Source: Methylobacterium sp. Leaf123 (GTDB lineage: Bacteria; Pseudomonadota; Alphaproteobacteria; Rhizobiales; Beijerinckiaceae). Taken from it: a stretch of 64,000 bases of DNA. The position numbers were made by a program, and so were the translations under genes. The notes beneath the pieces are model-generated. The model ran no database searches, was not told the origin of the DNA, and saw only the letters and a list, made by a program, of their open reading frames with translations. The stretch is from NCBI RefSeq assembly GCF_001423405.1, contig NZ_LMNS01000008.1, positions 24,931-88,930 of the forward strand, read 5' to 3'. The number at the start of each line of letters is the position of its first letter. Position 1 is the first letter of the stretch. Shown here piece after piece: positions 8,012 to 15,943 of this stretch.

Positions 8012-8641
8012 GTGCTCAGACTGATCCGGCCGATCGTGACACCGGCGATCGCCCTCCTTGCCACGGCGGCCATGGCCGCGGACGGCTCCTCGGGCGACGC
8101 CGCGCCTCCCGCCGTGACCGCTCCGCCTCCGGCCGCAGCGACCGCACCGGCGCCGGCTGCGCCTGCGAATGGCTCCGTGACGCCATCCCAGGGGGGCGGC
8201 ACCCCGGCCGTTGTGCTCGACACCCAGGATTATGAGAGCCTGCTCGGCAAGAGTGTGCGCGCCATGAACGGCGACGATCTCGGCCGGATCATCGACGTCA
8301 TCATCGACCGCGACGGACGTCCCCGTGCCGCGATCATCGATTTCGGCGGCTTTCTCGGCGTCGGCTCCCGCAAGATCGCAGTGGATTGGCGCGTCCTGAA
8401 GTTCACCACCGAGGGCAAGGTCGGGCGCCTCACGCTCCAGCTCAACCGCAATCAGGTTCGCGTCTCGCCCGAATACAAATCCGGCGACCCGATCGTCGTG
8501 CTCGGGGCCGCCAGCCCGGGCGCCCCGAATAGCGGTGCCGCTGCCCCGCCGGAAGGTGACGCCTCAGTTGCGGCCGAGAAGCCTGCCGCCCCGTCCGACA
8601 AGGCCCCGGATCGGCCACCGGAGAAGACGCCGGACAAATGA
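8012..8641 (+). CDS. exported PRC-barrel protein
   Basis: 209 residues from a GTG start that places a clean signal peptide at the N-terminus (LRLIRPIVTPAIALLATAAMA, cleavage before ADG). An Ala/Pro-rich linker follows to about residue 65. The PRC-barrel contains SLLGKSVRAMNGDDLGRIID and the IDFGGFLGVGSRKIAVDW turn. The C-terminal tail is charged and Pro-rich, ending EKTPDK. Likely periplasmic or surface-attached. The stop overlaps the start of the MFS gene (ATGA), so translation is coupled. Function unknown. Confidence 0.82.
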   Translation: MLRLIRPIVTPAIALLATAAMAADGSSGDAAPPAVTAPPPAAATAPAPAAPANGSVTPSQGGGTPAVVLDTQDYESLLGKSVRAMNGDDLGRIIDVIIDRDGRPRAAIIDFGGFLGVGSRKIAVDWRVLKFTTEGKVGRLTLQLNRNQVRVSPEYKSGDPIVVLGAASPGAPNSGAAAPPEGDASVAAEKPAAPSDKAPDRPPEKTPDK

Positions 8642-9999
8642 CGGCAAGCCCGGTGACGGAACGGCGCGCCTATCCAGCGCGCGAGCGCGACATTCATCGC
8701 AGCGACCTGCGCGAGCGCGGCGGCTCCCGTCCGGTCCGGCGCGCGGGCCGTCCGAGCACGCCGGGTCCCGCCGATCCGTCGCGCCGGGCGACCTACGGCC
8801 TCGACGCGTTCACCTTCTTCATCGCCAACCTGCAGACCGGGTTCGGGCCCTTCCTTGCCGTCTACTTCACCCAGCAGAAGTGGACGCAGTCGGATATCGG
8901 CCTCGCGCTCACTGTGGGCAGCCTCGTCAGCCTGCTCGGGCAGATGCCGGGCGGCGCCTTCGTCGATGCCTCTCGCTCGAAGCGCTTCGCCGCCGGCTTC
9001 TCGGCGTTCTGGGTCGGCGCGAGCGCGGTGATGCTGGCCGCGCTCCCCACCTATCTCGTCGTCATGCTCGCCATGGCGATCCACTCGGCGGCGAGCTGCG
9101 TTCTGACGCCGGCCATCGCCGCGATCTCCATCGGCCTCGTCGGCCATGCCCAGGCCGGCGAGCGGCTGGGGCGCAATGCGAGCTTCTCGGCGGTCGGCAA
9201 CGCGCTCGGCGCCGCCGGCATGGGCGCGATCGGCTATTATCTCTCGAACAACGCGGTGTTCTATCTCGCGGGCGTGCTGGTGATCCCCGCCCTAGTGTCC
9301 CTCTCGTTCATTCCGTCGGGGCGCAGTGTGGACGCCGGCAGGCCCCGGCCCGCCGCCCAGGAACCGGAACCGCAACCGCGGGAGGCCGGCGGCATCTCGG
9401 CGCTCCTGAAGAACCGGGCGCTCCTTTGCTTTGCCGCCTGCATGGTGCTGTTCTTCCTGGCCAACGCCGCGATGCTGCCGCTGGTCGGCAGCGTCATGAC
9501 CCTGCGCGCCAGCGAGACCGCCACGGCGCTGGTGGCGGCCTGCATCATGGTCCCGCAGGCGGTCCTGGCGCTCACCGCCCCTTTCGTCGGCCGCCTCGCG
9601 CAAAGCTGGGGACGCAAGCCGCTTCTCTTGATCGGCTTTGCGGCCCTACCCGTCCGCGGCCTGTTCTTCGCCTTCGTCAGCGATCCCTACTGGATGGTGG
9701 CGATCCAGGTCTTCGACGGCATCTCGGCCTCCGTCCTCGGCGTCATGGTCCCGCTGATCGTCTCCGACGTCACGCGGGGCACCGGGCGCTTCAACACCGC
9801 GCTCGGAGCGGTCGGGACCGGGATGGGCATCGGCGCCGCCCTCTCTACGGCGCTCGCCGGCTTAATGGCCGATGAGCTCGGCAGCCAGACCGCGTTCCTC
9901 GGGCTCGCCATCGTCGGCGCCGCCGGACTCGTCCTCGTCCTCCTGATCATGCCGGAGACGCGGCGCAGGAACGGGGACGAGGCACACGACCCGTCTTGA
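8638..9999 (+). CDS. MFS transporter
   Basis: 453 residues with about 12 transmembrane segments after a basic N-terminal extension of about 45 residues. Contains the MFS motif-A-like loop in GQMPGGAFVDASRSKRF and its second-half counterpart FVGRLAQSWGRKPLLL. Closest in style to the tetracycline/sugar efflux-like MFS proteins with a YfcJ/UhpC-type layout; the substrate is unknown. Start ATG overlaps the stop of the PRC-barrel gene by 4 bases, suggesting a two-gene operon. Confidence 0.85.
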   Translation: MTASPVTERRAYPARERDIHRSDLRERGGSRPVRRAGRPSTPGPADPSRRATYGLDAFTFFIANLQTGFGPFLAVYFTQQKWTQSDIGLALTVGSLVSLLGQMPGGAFVDASRSKRFAAGFSAFWVGASAVMLAALPTYLVVMLAMAIHSAASCVLTPAIAAISIGLVGHAQAGERLGRNASFSAVGNALGAAGMGAIGYYLSNNAVFYLAGVLVIPALVSLSFIPSGRSVDAGRPRPAAQEPEPQPREAGGISALLKNRALLCFAACMVLFFLANAAMLPLVGSVMTLRASETATALVAACIMVPQAVLALTAPFVGRLAQSWGRKPLLLIGFAALPVRGLFFAFVSDPYWMVAIQVFDGISASVLGVMVPLIVSDVTRGTGRFNTALGAVGTGMGIGAALSTALAGLMADELGSQTAFLGLAIVGAAGLVLVLLIMPETRRRNGDEAHDPS

Positions 10000-10204
10000 C
10001 CTGCGCCGGCCGACGGGGTTGGAATCGTTTTTGCGCCGCACATCCGCTCGAGCGCGGTTCATCTTCGCCGAGCTACCCGGCGGAAAGCCGCGCGCGCTTG
10101 AAACATAAGGCGACGCTTCGCGTTGCGGTTAACGGGTGCCCTGTGCGCCCTCCAGCCACAATCGGCGCCCAGCGGGTCTGATCGAATCGGGACTGACGAT
10201 CGCG

Positions 10205-11971
10205 ATGGAAGATCTCTGCCAATACGCCAACAGACCGGGGGCCTTCGTCGGGCGCTATCTCAGGCGCCGGATCGTCCCGCATCTCGTGATTCTCTTCTCC
10301 GTGCTCGGTGCGGTGTCCTTCTCGGTCTCGACCGATTACGCGCTGAAGGGCGTGGTCGATGCCCTCGGCAAGGGGCCGAGCACGGGACAGGTCTGGACCG
10401 CTCTGGCGGTGCTGATCGGCTTCATCGCCGCCGACAACCTGCTCTGGCGCGTCGCGGCGCTAGTCGGGGCCTTCACCTTCGTCGGCGTGACCGGCGACAT
10501 CCGCCGGGACCTCTTCCGACACATGACGGGCCACGCCCCGTCCTTCTTCGCGGACCGCCAACCCGGTACGTTGGCCTCGCGCATCACCGCGACGTCGAAC
10601 GCGATCTTCACCGTCGAGAACATGTTCACGTTCAACGTGATGCCGCCCTGCGTCGCGGCCGTGCTCTCGATCATCTATATCGGCACCGTGAACCTCACGA
10701 TGGCGCTCGTGCTCGCCGGCATCTTCGCCGCGGTCGTGCTGCTGATGTTCAAGATGGCGTCGGCCGGCAAGCCGCTGCACCACGACTTCGCCGCCAAGGC
10801 CGCGAGCGTCGATGGCGAGATGGTCGATCTCGTCGGCAACATGCCGCTGGTGCGTGCCTTCTCGGCGTTCAACCGCGAATTCGTGCGCTTCGACGGCACG
10901 ATCGGCTCCGAGATGCGGGCGCGCCGCTCCTCGCTCCTCTACCTCGAGAAGCTGCGCATCACCCACGCCATCCTCACGGTGATCTCGATCCTCGGCCTGC
11001 TCTACTGGTCGATCAAGATGTGGGAGGCCGGTCAGGCCACCACCGGTCAGGTCGTCCTCGTCTGCACGCTCGGCATCCGCATCCTGGCCGCCACCCGCGA
11101 CCTCGCCGTCGCCCTGGTGGACGCGACCCAGCACACCGCCCGCCTTTCGGAGGCGCTGCACACGCTGCTCCAGCCGCATGAGCTGGTCGATCATCCGGAG
11201 GCCGAGAAGCTCATCGGCCAGACCGGCGCCGAAATGCATTTCGACCACGTCGCTTTCAGCTATCCCGATGGCCGCACCGTCTTCTCCGATTTCGACCTGC
11301 TGATTCCGGCCGGTCAGACGGTGGGGCTGGTCGGCAAGTCGGGCGGCGGCAAGTCGACCCTGTTCTCGCTGATCCAGCGCTTCTACGAGGTGCAGGGCGG
11401 GCGCATCCTCATCAACGGACAGGACATCAACCGCGTCACGCAGGACAGCTTGCGCGAGGCGATCACGGTGGTGCCCCAGGACGTGTCGATGTTCCACCGC
11501 TCCCTGCGTGAGAACATCCGCTACGGCCGGCCCGATGCGACCGACGAGGAGGTCTGGAAGGCAGCCGAAGCCGCTCACTGCACCGACTTCATCCAGTCCC
11601 TGCCCGAAGGCTTCGACACCATCGTCGGCGACCGCGGCGTGAAGCTCTCCGGCGGTCAGCGCCAGCGCATCGCCATCGCCCGCGCCATCCTGAAGGACTC
11701 GCCGATCCTTTTGCTCGACGAGGCGACGTCGGCGCTGGACGCCGAGTCCGAGGAGGCGATCCGCGCCGCGCTGGCCAACCTGATGAAGGGCCGCACGGTG
11801 ATCGCCATCGCGCACCGTCTCTCGACCCTGAAGGACTTCGACCGGATCGTCGTGCTGGAGGGCGGGCGCATCGTTCAGGACGGCTCGCCGGAGAAGCTGA
11901 CCCATCTCGACGGCTTCTACCGCGAGCTGATGAAGAAGGAATCGATGTCGATGTCGCTCGCCGCGGCCTGA
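10205..11971 (+). CDS. MsbA-like ABC exporter (fused TMD-NBD)
   Basis: 588 residues, a half-size exporter expected to act as a homodimer in the inner membrane. The six-helix ABC-type transmembrane domain covers about residues 20-320. The nucleotide-binding domain has Walker A GLVGKSGGGKST, Q-loop VVPQDVSMF, signature KLSGGQRQRIAIARAI, Walker B ILLLDEATSALD and H-loop IAIAHRLST. Consistent with export of a lipid, peptide or drug; the substrate is undefined. The ATG at 10205 is favoured over an in-frame upstream start at 10136 because the membrane domain begins soon after. Followed by a strong terminator. Confidence 0.9.
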   Translation: MEDLCQYANRPGAFVGRYLRRRIVPHLVILFSVLGAVSFSVSTDYALKGVVDALGKGPSTGQVWTALAVLIGFIAADNLLWRVAALVGAFTFVGVTGDIRRDLFRHMTGHAPSFFADRQPGTLASRITATSNAIFTVENMFTFNVMPPCVAAVLSIIYIGTVNLTMALVLAGIFAAVVLLMFKMASAGKPLHHDFAAKAASVDGEMVDLVGNMPLVRAFSAFNREFVRFDGTIGSEMRARRSSLLYLEKLRITHAILTVISILGLLYWSIKMWEAGQATTGQVVLVCTLGIRILAATRDLAVALVDATQHTARLSEALHTLLQPHELVDHPEAEKLIGQTGAEMHFDHVAFSYPDGRTVFSDFDLLIPAGQTVGLVGKSGGGKSTLFSLIQRFYEVQGGRILINGQDINRVTQDSLREAITVVPQDVSMFHRSLRENIRYGRPDATDEEVWKAAEAAHCTDFIQSLPEGFDTIVGDRGVKLSGGQRQRIAIARAILKDSPILLLDEATSALDAESEEAIRAALANLMKGRTVIAIAHRLSTLKDFDRIVVLEGGRIVQDGSPEKLTHLDGFYRELMKKESMSMSLAAA

Positions 11972-12050
11972 CATTCGGACGGCTGCATCGCTGCCCATCG
12001 GCCGGGAGGGGTGCAAAAACCGGCCGGTGGATCGACATTGCTGTCATGAG

Positions 12051-12086
12051 GCCGGGCGGATCCCTCACCGCCCGGCCTTTTTTTTA
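12051..12086 (+). terminator. rho-independent terminator
   Basis: GCCGGGCGG stem, short loop, CCGCCCGGC, then a run of eight T. It sits 80 bases after the ABC exporter gene and directly before the aldolase gene. Confidence 0.92.
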
Positions 12087-12111
12087 ATGCCGATCGAAGC
12101 CGGAGCGCGCC

Positions 12112-13152
12112 GTGGCCGAGCAGCAATTCGCCAGCGACAATTATGCCGGGATCTGCCCGGAAGCCCTCGCCGCGATGCAGGCAGCCAATGCTGGCCACGC
12201 CCCCGCCTATGGCGCCGATTCCTGGACGCAGGCCGCAGCCGACGGCTTCCGGCGGCTGTTCGAGACCGAGTGCGAGGTCTTCTTCGTCTTCAACGGCACC
12301 GCGGCCAACTCGCTGGCGCTGGCCTCGCTCTGCCAGTCCTATCACAGCGTGATCTGCGCCGACTCGGCGCATATCGAGACCGACGAATGCGGTGCGCCGG
12401 AATTCTTCTCCAACGGCTCGAAGCTGCTCACCGCTGCGACCGAGGACGGGAAGCTGACGCCCGAGATCGTGCGGACGATCTCGGCCAAGCGCACGGACAT
12501 CCATTTCCCGAAGCCTCGGGCGGTGACGCTGACCCAATCGACCGAGACGGGGCGGGTCTACAGCCTCGACGAGATCGCGGCGATCTCCGCCGTCTGCCGC
12601 GCATCGGGCCTGCGCCTGCACATGGACGGCGCGCGCTTTGCCAATGCCTGCGCCTCGCTCGACGCGTCCCCAGCCGAGCTGACCTGGAAGGCCGGCGTCG
12701 ACGTGCTGTGCTTCGGCGGCACCAAGAACGGAATGGCGGTGGGCGAGGCCGTGATCTTCTTCGACCGGCAACTCGCGGAGGATTTCGACTATCGCTGCAA
12801 GCAGGCGGGCCAGCTCGCCTCGAAGATGCGCTACCTCTCGGCGCCCTGGGTCGGCATGCTGGAGAGCGGGGCGTGGCTCGACAATGCCCGCCACGCCAAC
12901 GACTGCGCCCAACGGCTGGTGCGGGGGATCGCCGATGTGCCGGGCATCTCGCTCGCGGCACCGGTCGAGGCCAACGGCGTGTTCCTGAACCTGCCCGTGC
13001 CGGTGCAAGAGGCTTTGCGCGCCCGCGGCTGGCAGTTCTACGGCTTCATCGGCGGGGCGTCCCGCTTCATGTTCGCCTGGGATTCAGAGCCGGCGCGGGT
13101 CGATGCCCTGGCGCAGGACATCCGTCTCTGCGCCCTGCCCGCGGCGGCGTGA
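12112..13152 (+). CDS. ltaE: low-specificity L-threonine aldolase
   Basis: 346-residue PLP-dependent fold-type I enzyme that cleaves L-threonine or L-allo-threonine to glycine and acetaldehyde. Diagnostic features: N-terminal FASDNYAG, AGHAPAYGAD substrate loop, FVFNGTAANSLAL phosphate-binding region, LHMDGARFANA with the PLP-ring Asp, and the Schiff-base Lys in CFGGTKNGM. Starts at GTG 12112 close behind the terminator; no better in-frame start. Feeds glycine and one-carbon metabolism, which fits a methylotroph. Monocistronic. Confidence 0.93.
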   Translation: MAEQQFASDNYAGICPEALAAMQAANAGHAPAYGADSWTQAAADGFRRLFETECEVFFVFNGTAANSLALASLCQSYHSVICADSAHIETDECGAPEFFSNGSKLLTAATEDGKLTPEIVRTISAKRTDIHFPKPRAVTLTQSTETGRVYSLDEIAAISAVCRASGLRLHMDGARFANACASLDASPAELTWKAGVDVLCFGGTKNGMAVGEAVIFFDRQLAEDFDYRCKQAGQLASKMRYLSAPWVGMLESGAWLDNARHANDCAQRLVRGIADVPGISLAAPVEANGVFLNLPVPVQEALRARGWQFYGFIGGASRFMFAWDSEPARVDALAQDIRLCALPAAA

Positions 13153-13572
13153 TGATCCGGGATTCAGAGCACTATTGTTGGACGTGATAGAGCGCCGTCC
13201 CGAAGGTGATTGCCGGCTCTCTGATAAAGATGATGCAAAACAAACGGGTAAGGCGTCGCTGTGGATCAGGTATCCAGGGTGATACTCTTGCAGGGATGCG
13301 GCGCGACCGCTGCCGTGAACCGCAGTTGGCCCCGTTGCGGGCGCTCAGCCGGTTCCCCCGGATCGGGTAAGTGCCGCCTCGCTCGACGGTCGCCCGGAGG
13401 CAGGGACACGGCACCTGCCCCAGTCAGGCGGAGTATCTGATGATGTGGAGACTGCGCTTGACCGCCGCGTAGGTTGCTCAAGTCGACCTTGGCCGTGTGA
13501 TTTTCGAGCAGCTCTTCGACAGGTTGGATGGAGACAGGGCGGAATCACAGCAGGATCCCGAAAGGACAGGTC
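13153..13572. other. intergenic region before the protease gene
   Basis: 420 bases without a convincing gene. Holds a type-2 repeat-like stretch (13191-13245). GC drops near the right end as the foreign-looking protease gene begins. AGGACAGG just before 13573 is the RBS. Confidence 0.5.
13191..13245. repeat. short intergenic repeat, type 2 (copy 2)
   Basis: GTCCCGAAGGTGATTGCCGGCT...GATGATGCAAAACAAA resembles 3575-3635. Located downstream of ltaE. Degenerate. Confidence 0.45.
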
Positions 13573-15462
13573 ATGGCCGTCGCAAATGCCGCGCAGCTAG
13601 ATGGAATCACGTTCCTTACCGGTGTGAATGAAAATGGCGAGATCGTCCCTGATACATATTACACTTATAATTCACTAATCGGCGGGAATAGGGTGTTCCT
13701 GAACAAGTGGTACAATGACCAAGATGGTAATCCGCTTGCGCCCACAAGTGTCGCAGGAACTCCTGGTGGTACTGTTATCTATTCTTTTAGTGCCGATCTT
13801 GGTCCTCGATCGCGATTAGCATATGCAAATAGCCTAAAACTCTGGTCCGACATCGCTGACATAGAATTCAGAGAGATTTCTGATACGACGCGGTCGAATA
13901 TTCAATTTTTGACAGAAGAAGTGACGGAAGGTTATACGTTTATCCCAAATAATGGAATTAGGATTGCGGGGACCGGGCAGACGGATATCCCGTCTCAGAC
14001 CTCTCCAAACGCTCTCGGCGGCCAAGCGCAAATTGCACTCAGGGGGTCGGATGATTCCTTTAGCAGCCTGGACCCGATCTATGCTGGCACATTCTCGAAT
14101 GTAACGCACGAACAAGGGCACATTCTCGGCCTTGGTCATTCCGGTGCATACAACGGGGCCGACAGCCCGAAGGAATCGCAGAGGAGTCCGTACGATACGC
14201 ATTTGTATTCGATCATGTCTTACTTCAGTGCTGACGACCCGACGACCAAGTATTATGATCAGTCGCCGAATCCTGGTACGGTATATGGAAAAGAACCGCA
14301 GACGCCAATGGTGCTCGACATCAAGGCGATGCAGAGACTTTATGGTGTCTCAAAGAGTAGTACCTTTGCGGGTGGTCAGACTTACGGATTCAATGCCAAT
14401 ATCGTTGGGGCGAGTGGAAGCTTCTATGATTTTGCGGTCAATCAAGACCCTATTGTTACCATTTACAACAATGGTGTAAAAAATACTATTGATTTGTCGG
14501 GATATTCGACCAACTCCACTGTCGATCTTAGGCCTGGGACATTCACGAGCGCGAGTGCGAATGGTCTGCTTCGAAACAACATCGCGATTGCCTTGGACAC
14601 GCGCATCGACAACGCAGTGGGTGGGGCCGGTGATGACACGTTCCGTACCAATGGCAACGGGAACACGATCGATGGTGGTGACGGCAACGACATCGTCATT
14701 ATCAGTGGGGACCAGACGAATTACGCGATCAATCTCAAAGAGGGTGGTAACATCGAGGTCGTGAACCTTCGCGACGGCGTCACCGACCGGCTCACCAGCA
14801 TTGAATCGATCCAGTTCGAGGCCCCCGTCTGCTTCACCACCGGCACTCTGATACGGACGATGCACGGTGATGTTCCCATCGAGGAGCTGGCACTGCACGA
14901 TCGGGTTGTCACGGCCTCTGGTGGGTTGCGGCCAATCGTCTGGATCGGTCAGCGGGAGGTGAAGTGTACCCCCCATACCGCTCCGGTTCGCGTGCTTGCC
15001 GGCGCTTTCGGTCCTGACGTGCCTATGCGCGACCTCTATCTTTCGCCTGGTCATCCCGTTCTCATCGGCGCCGACGACGACAACGAGGGGGGTGTGCTCG
15101 TGCCGGTCATGTGTCTCATCAACGGCACCTCGATCGTTCGTACGCTCCGGAGCAAGGTCACCTACTGGCACATCGAACTCGATACGCACGACATACTGCT
15201 TGCAGAAGGCCTATTGGCCGAGAGCTACATTGATGGGGGCGACCGTGCGTTCTTCGTGGAAGCGTCGGATCATGCCCTACAGAATCCCGACTTCGTACCT
15301 CCGGGCTGGCACAACCGGTGTCGCCCTATCATGACCGAGGGGTCGATTGTGGAGGTGGAGCGCGCGCGCATCGGCCAGATGTTCACGAGCTTGCTCGATC
15401 GGCATTCGTGCTGGTCCGAAATGCTGCCGGAACTCTATGCGGAACCGTATCAGATGAGATAA
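13573..15462 (+). CDS. serralysin-type M10 metalloprotease with C-terminal Hint domain
   Basis: 629 residues, ATG at 13573 behind AGGACAGG. Residues 1-about 260 are an M10 (serralysin) catalytic domain: zinc motif HEQGHILGLGH with His179, Glu180, His183 and His189, the Met-turn SIMSYF around Met215, and the DIKAMQRLYG helix. A short RTX-like stretch follows (about 350-380: GGAGDDTF, DGGDGNDIV). A Hint_2-type autoproteolytic domain begins at Cys420 (CFTTGTLIRT, PIEELALHDRVVT, LSPGHPVLI). No N-terminal signal, as expected for type I secreted RTX proteins, although no T1SS genes are adjacent. The first kilobase is only 35-40% GC by hand count of two 60-base lines, against GC-rich neighbours, while the Hint part is nearer the local average: a probable chimera or recent acquisition. 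Confidence 0.88.
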   Translation: MAVANAAQLDGITFLTGVNENGEIVPDTYYTYNSLIGGNRVFLNKWYNDQDGNPLAPTSVAGTPGGTVIYSFSADLGPRSRLAYANSLKLWSDIADIEFREISDTTRSNIQFLTEEVTEGYTFIPNNGIRIAGTGQTDIPSQTSPNALGGQAQIALRGSDDSFSSLDPIYAGTFSNVTHEQGHILGLGHSGAYNGADSPKESQRSPYDTHLYSIMSYFSADDPTTKYYDQSPNPGTVYGKEPQTPMVLDIKAMQRLYGVSKSSTFAGGQTYGFNANIVGASGSFYDFAVNQDPIVTIYNNGVKNTIDLSGYSTNSTVDLRPGTFTSASANGLLRNNIAIALDTRIDNAVGGAGDDTFRTNGNGNTIDGGDGNDIVIISGDQTNYAINLKEGGNIEVVNLRDGVTDRLTSIESIQFEAPVCFTTGTLIRTMHGDVPIEELALHDRVVTASGGLRPIVWIGQREVKCTPHTAPVRVLAGAFGPDVPMRDLYLSPGHPVLIGADDDNEGGVLVPVMCLINGTSIVRTLRSKVTYWHIELDTHDILLAEGLLAESYIDGGDRAFFVEASDHALQNPDFVPPGWHNRCRPIMTEGSIVEVERARIGQMFTSLLDRHSCWSEMLPELYAEPYQMR

Positions 15463-15638
15463 GAAATTGTCGCTGCCATAGCACTTGCGCCGAGTGCGAT
15501 CACGATCGAGCTGACAAGTGCCGAGCTTGTCAGCTTTGGCTCACGCGTAGGTGCCTCAGTATAACCGAAGGCCTGGCCTGCGGCCTGTTCCAGGCGCATG
15601 AGGGAGAGGTGACGCGCTTGGGCGGCGGTGGGGGTCAT
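15450..15638 (-). CDS. small membrane protein, unknown
   Basis: 62 residues from an ATG preceded by GGGAG on the minus strand. A polar N-terminal half (SLMRLEQAAGQAFGYTEAP) is followed by one C-terminal transmembrane segment (SALVSSIVIALGASAMAATISYLI). Its 3' end overlaps the last 13 bases of the protease gene on the opposite strand. No recognised domain. Confidence 0.5.
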   Translation of the reverse strand: MTPTAAQARHLSLMRLEQAAGQAFGYTEAPTREPKLTSSALVSSIVIALGASAMAATISYLI

Positions 15639-15943
15639 CGGCGTGGCTCCCTTAAGGTCAAGCTGACCGTGGTGAGGTAACGTCCGGAAACCGTCTTCTG
15701 TTCCCAACGCCATCCTGGGCTGCGCCCCCTTAACGTTTCGCTGCCTTGTTTCAGCCGCAGGATTGCCGCCCCCCACAGGCTTCGTGAGGCTGTCTTAACC
15801 ATCCGCCCGCATCACTGTGATGACAACGCGCCGGGCTCGGCAGGACCGTCGGACTTCGAACGCGGCCGGCCGTCGTGGTACTGCGACCGGCAGAAGCAGA
15901 CAGAAGGCTTTTTGTTTCCTGTTTGTTCCACTACATTGAGGGT
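15639..15943. other. intergenic region upstream of parE
   Basis: Divergent promoter region between the small membrane protein and parE. It contains GTTTCCTGTTTGTTCC at about 15915-15930, loosely like an alphaproteobacterial SOS box, but with a mismatch. GAGGG precedes the parE ATG. Confidence 0.45.

Noticed and set aside
15915..15930. Possible LexA box upstream of parE
   Set aside because: Only one half-site matches GTTC; the other has a mismatch and parE is not a classical SOS gene.
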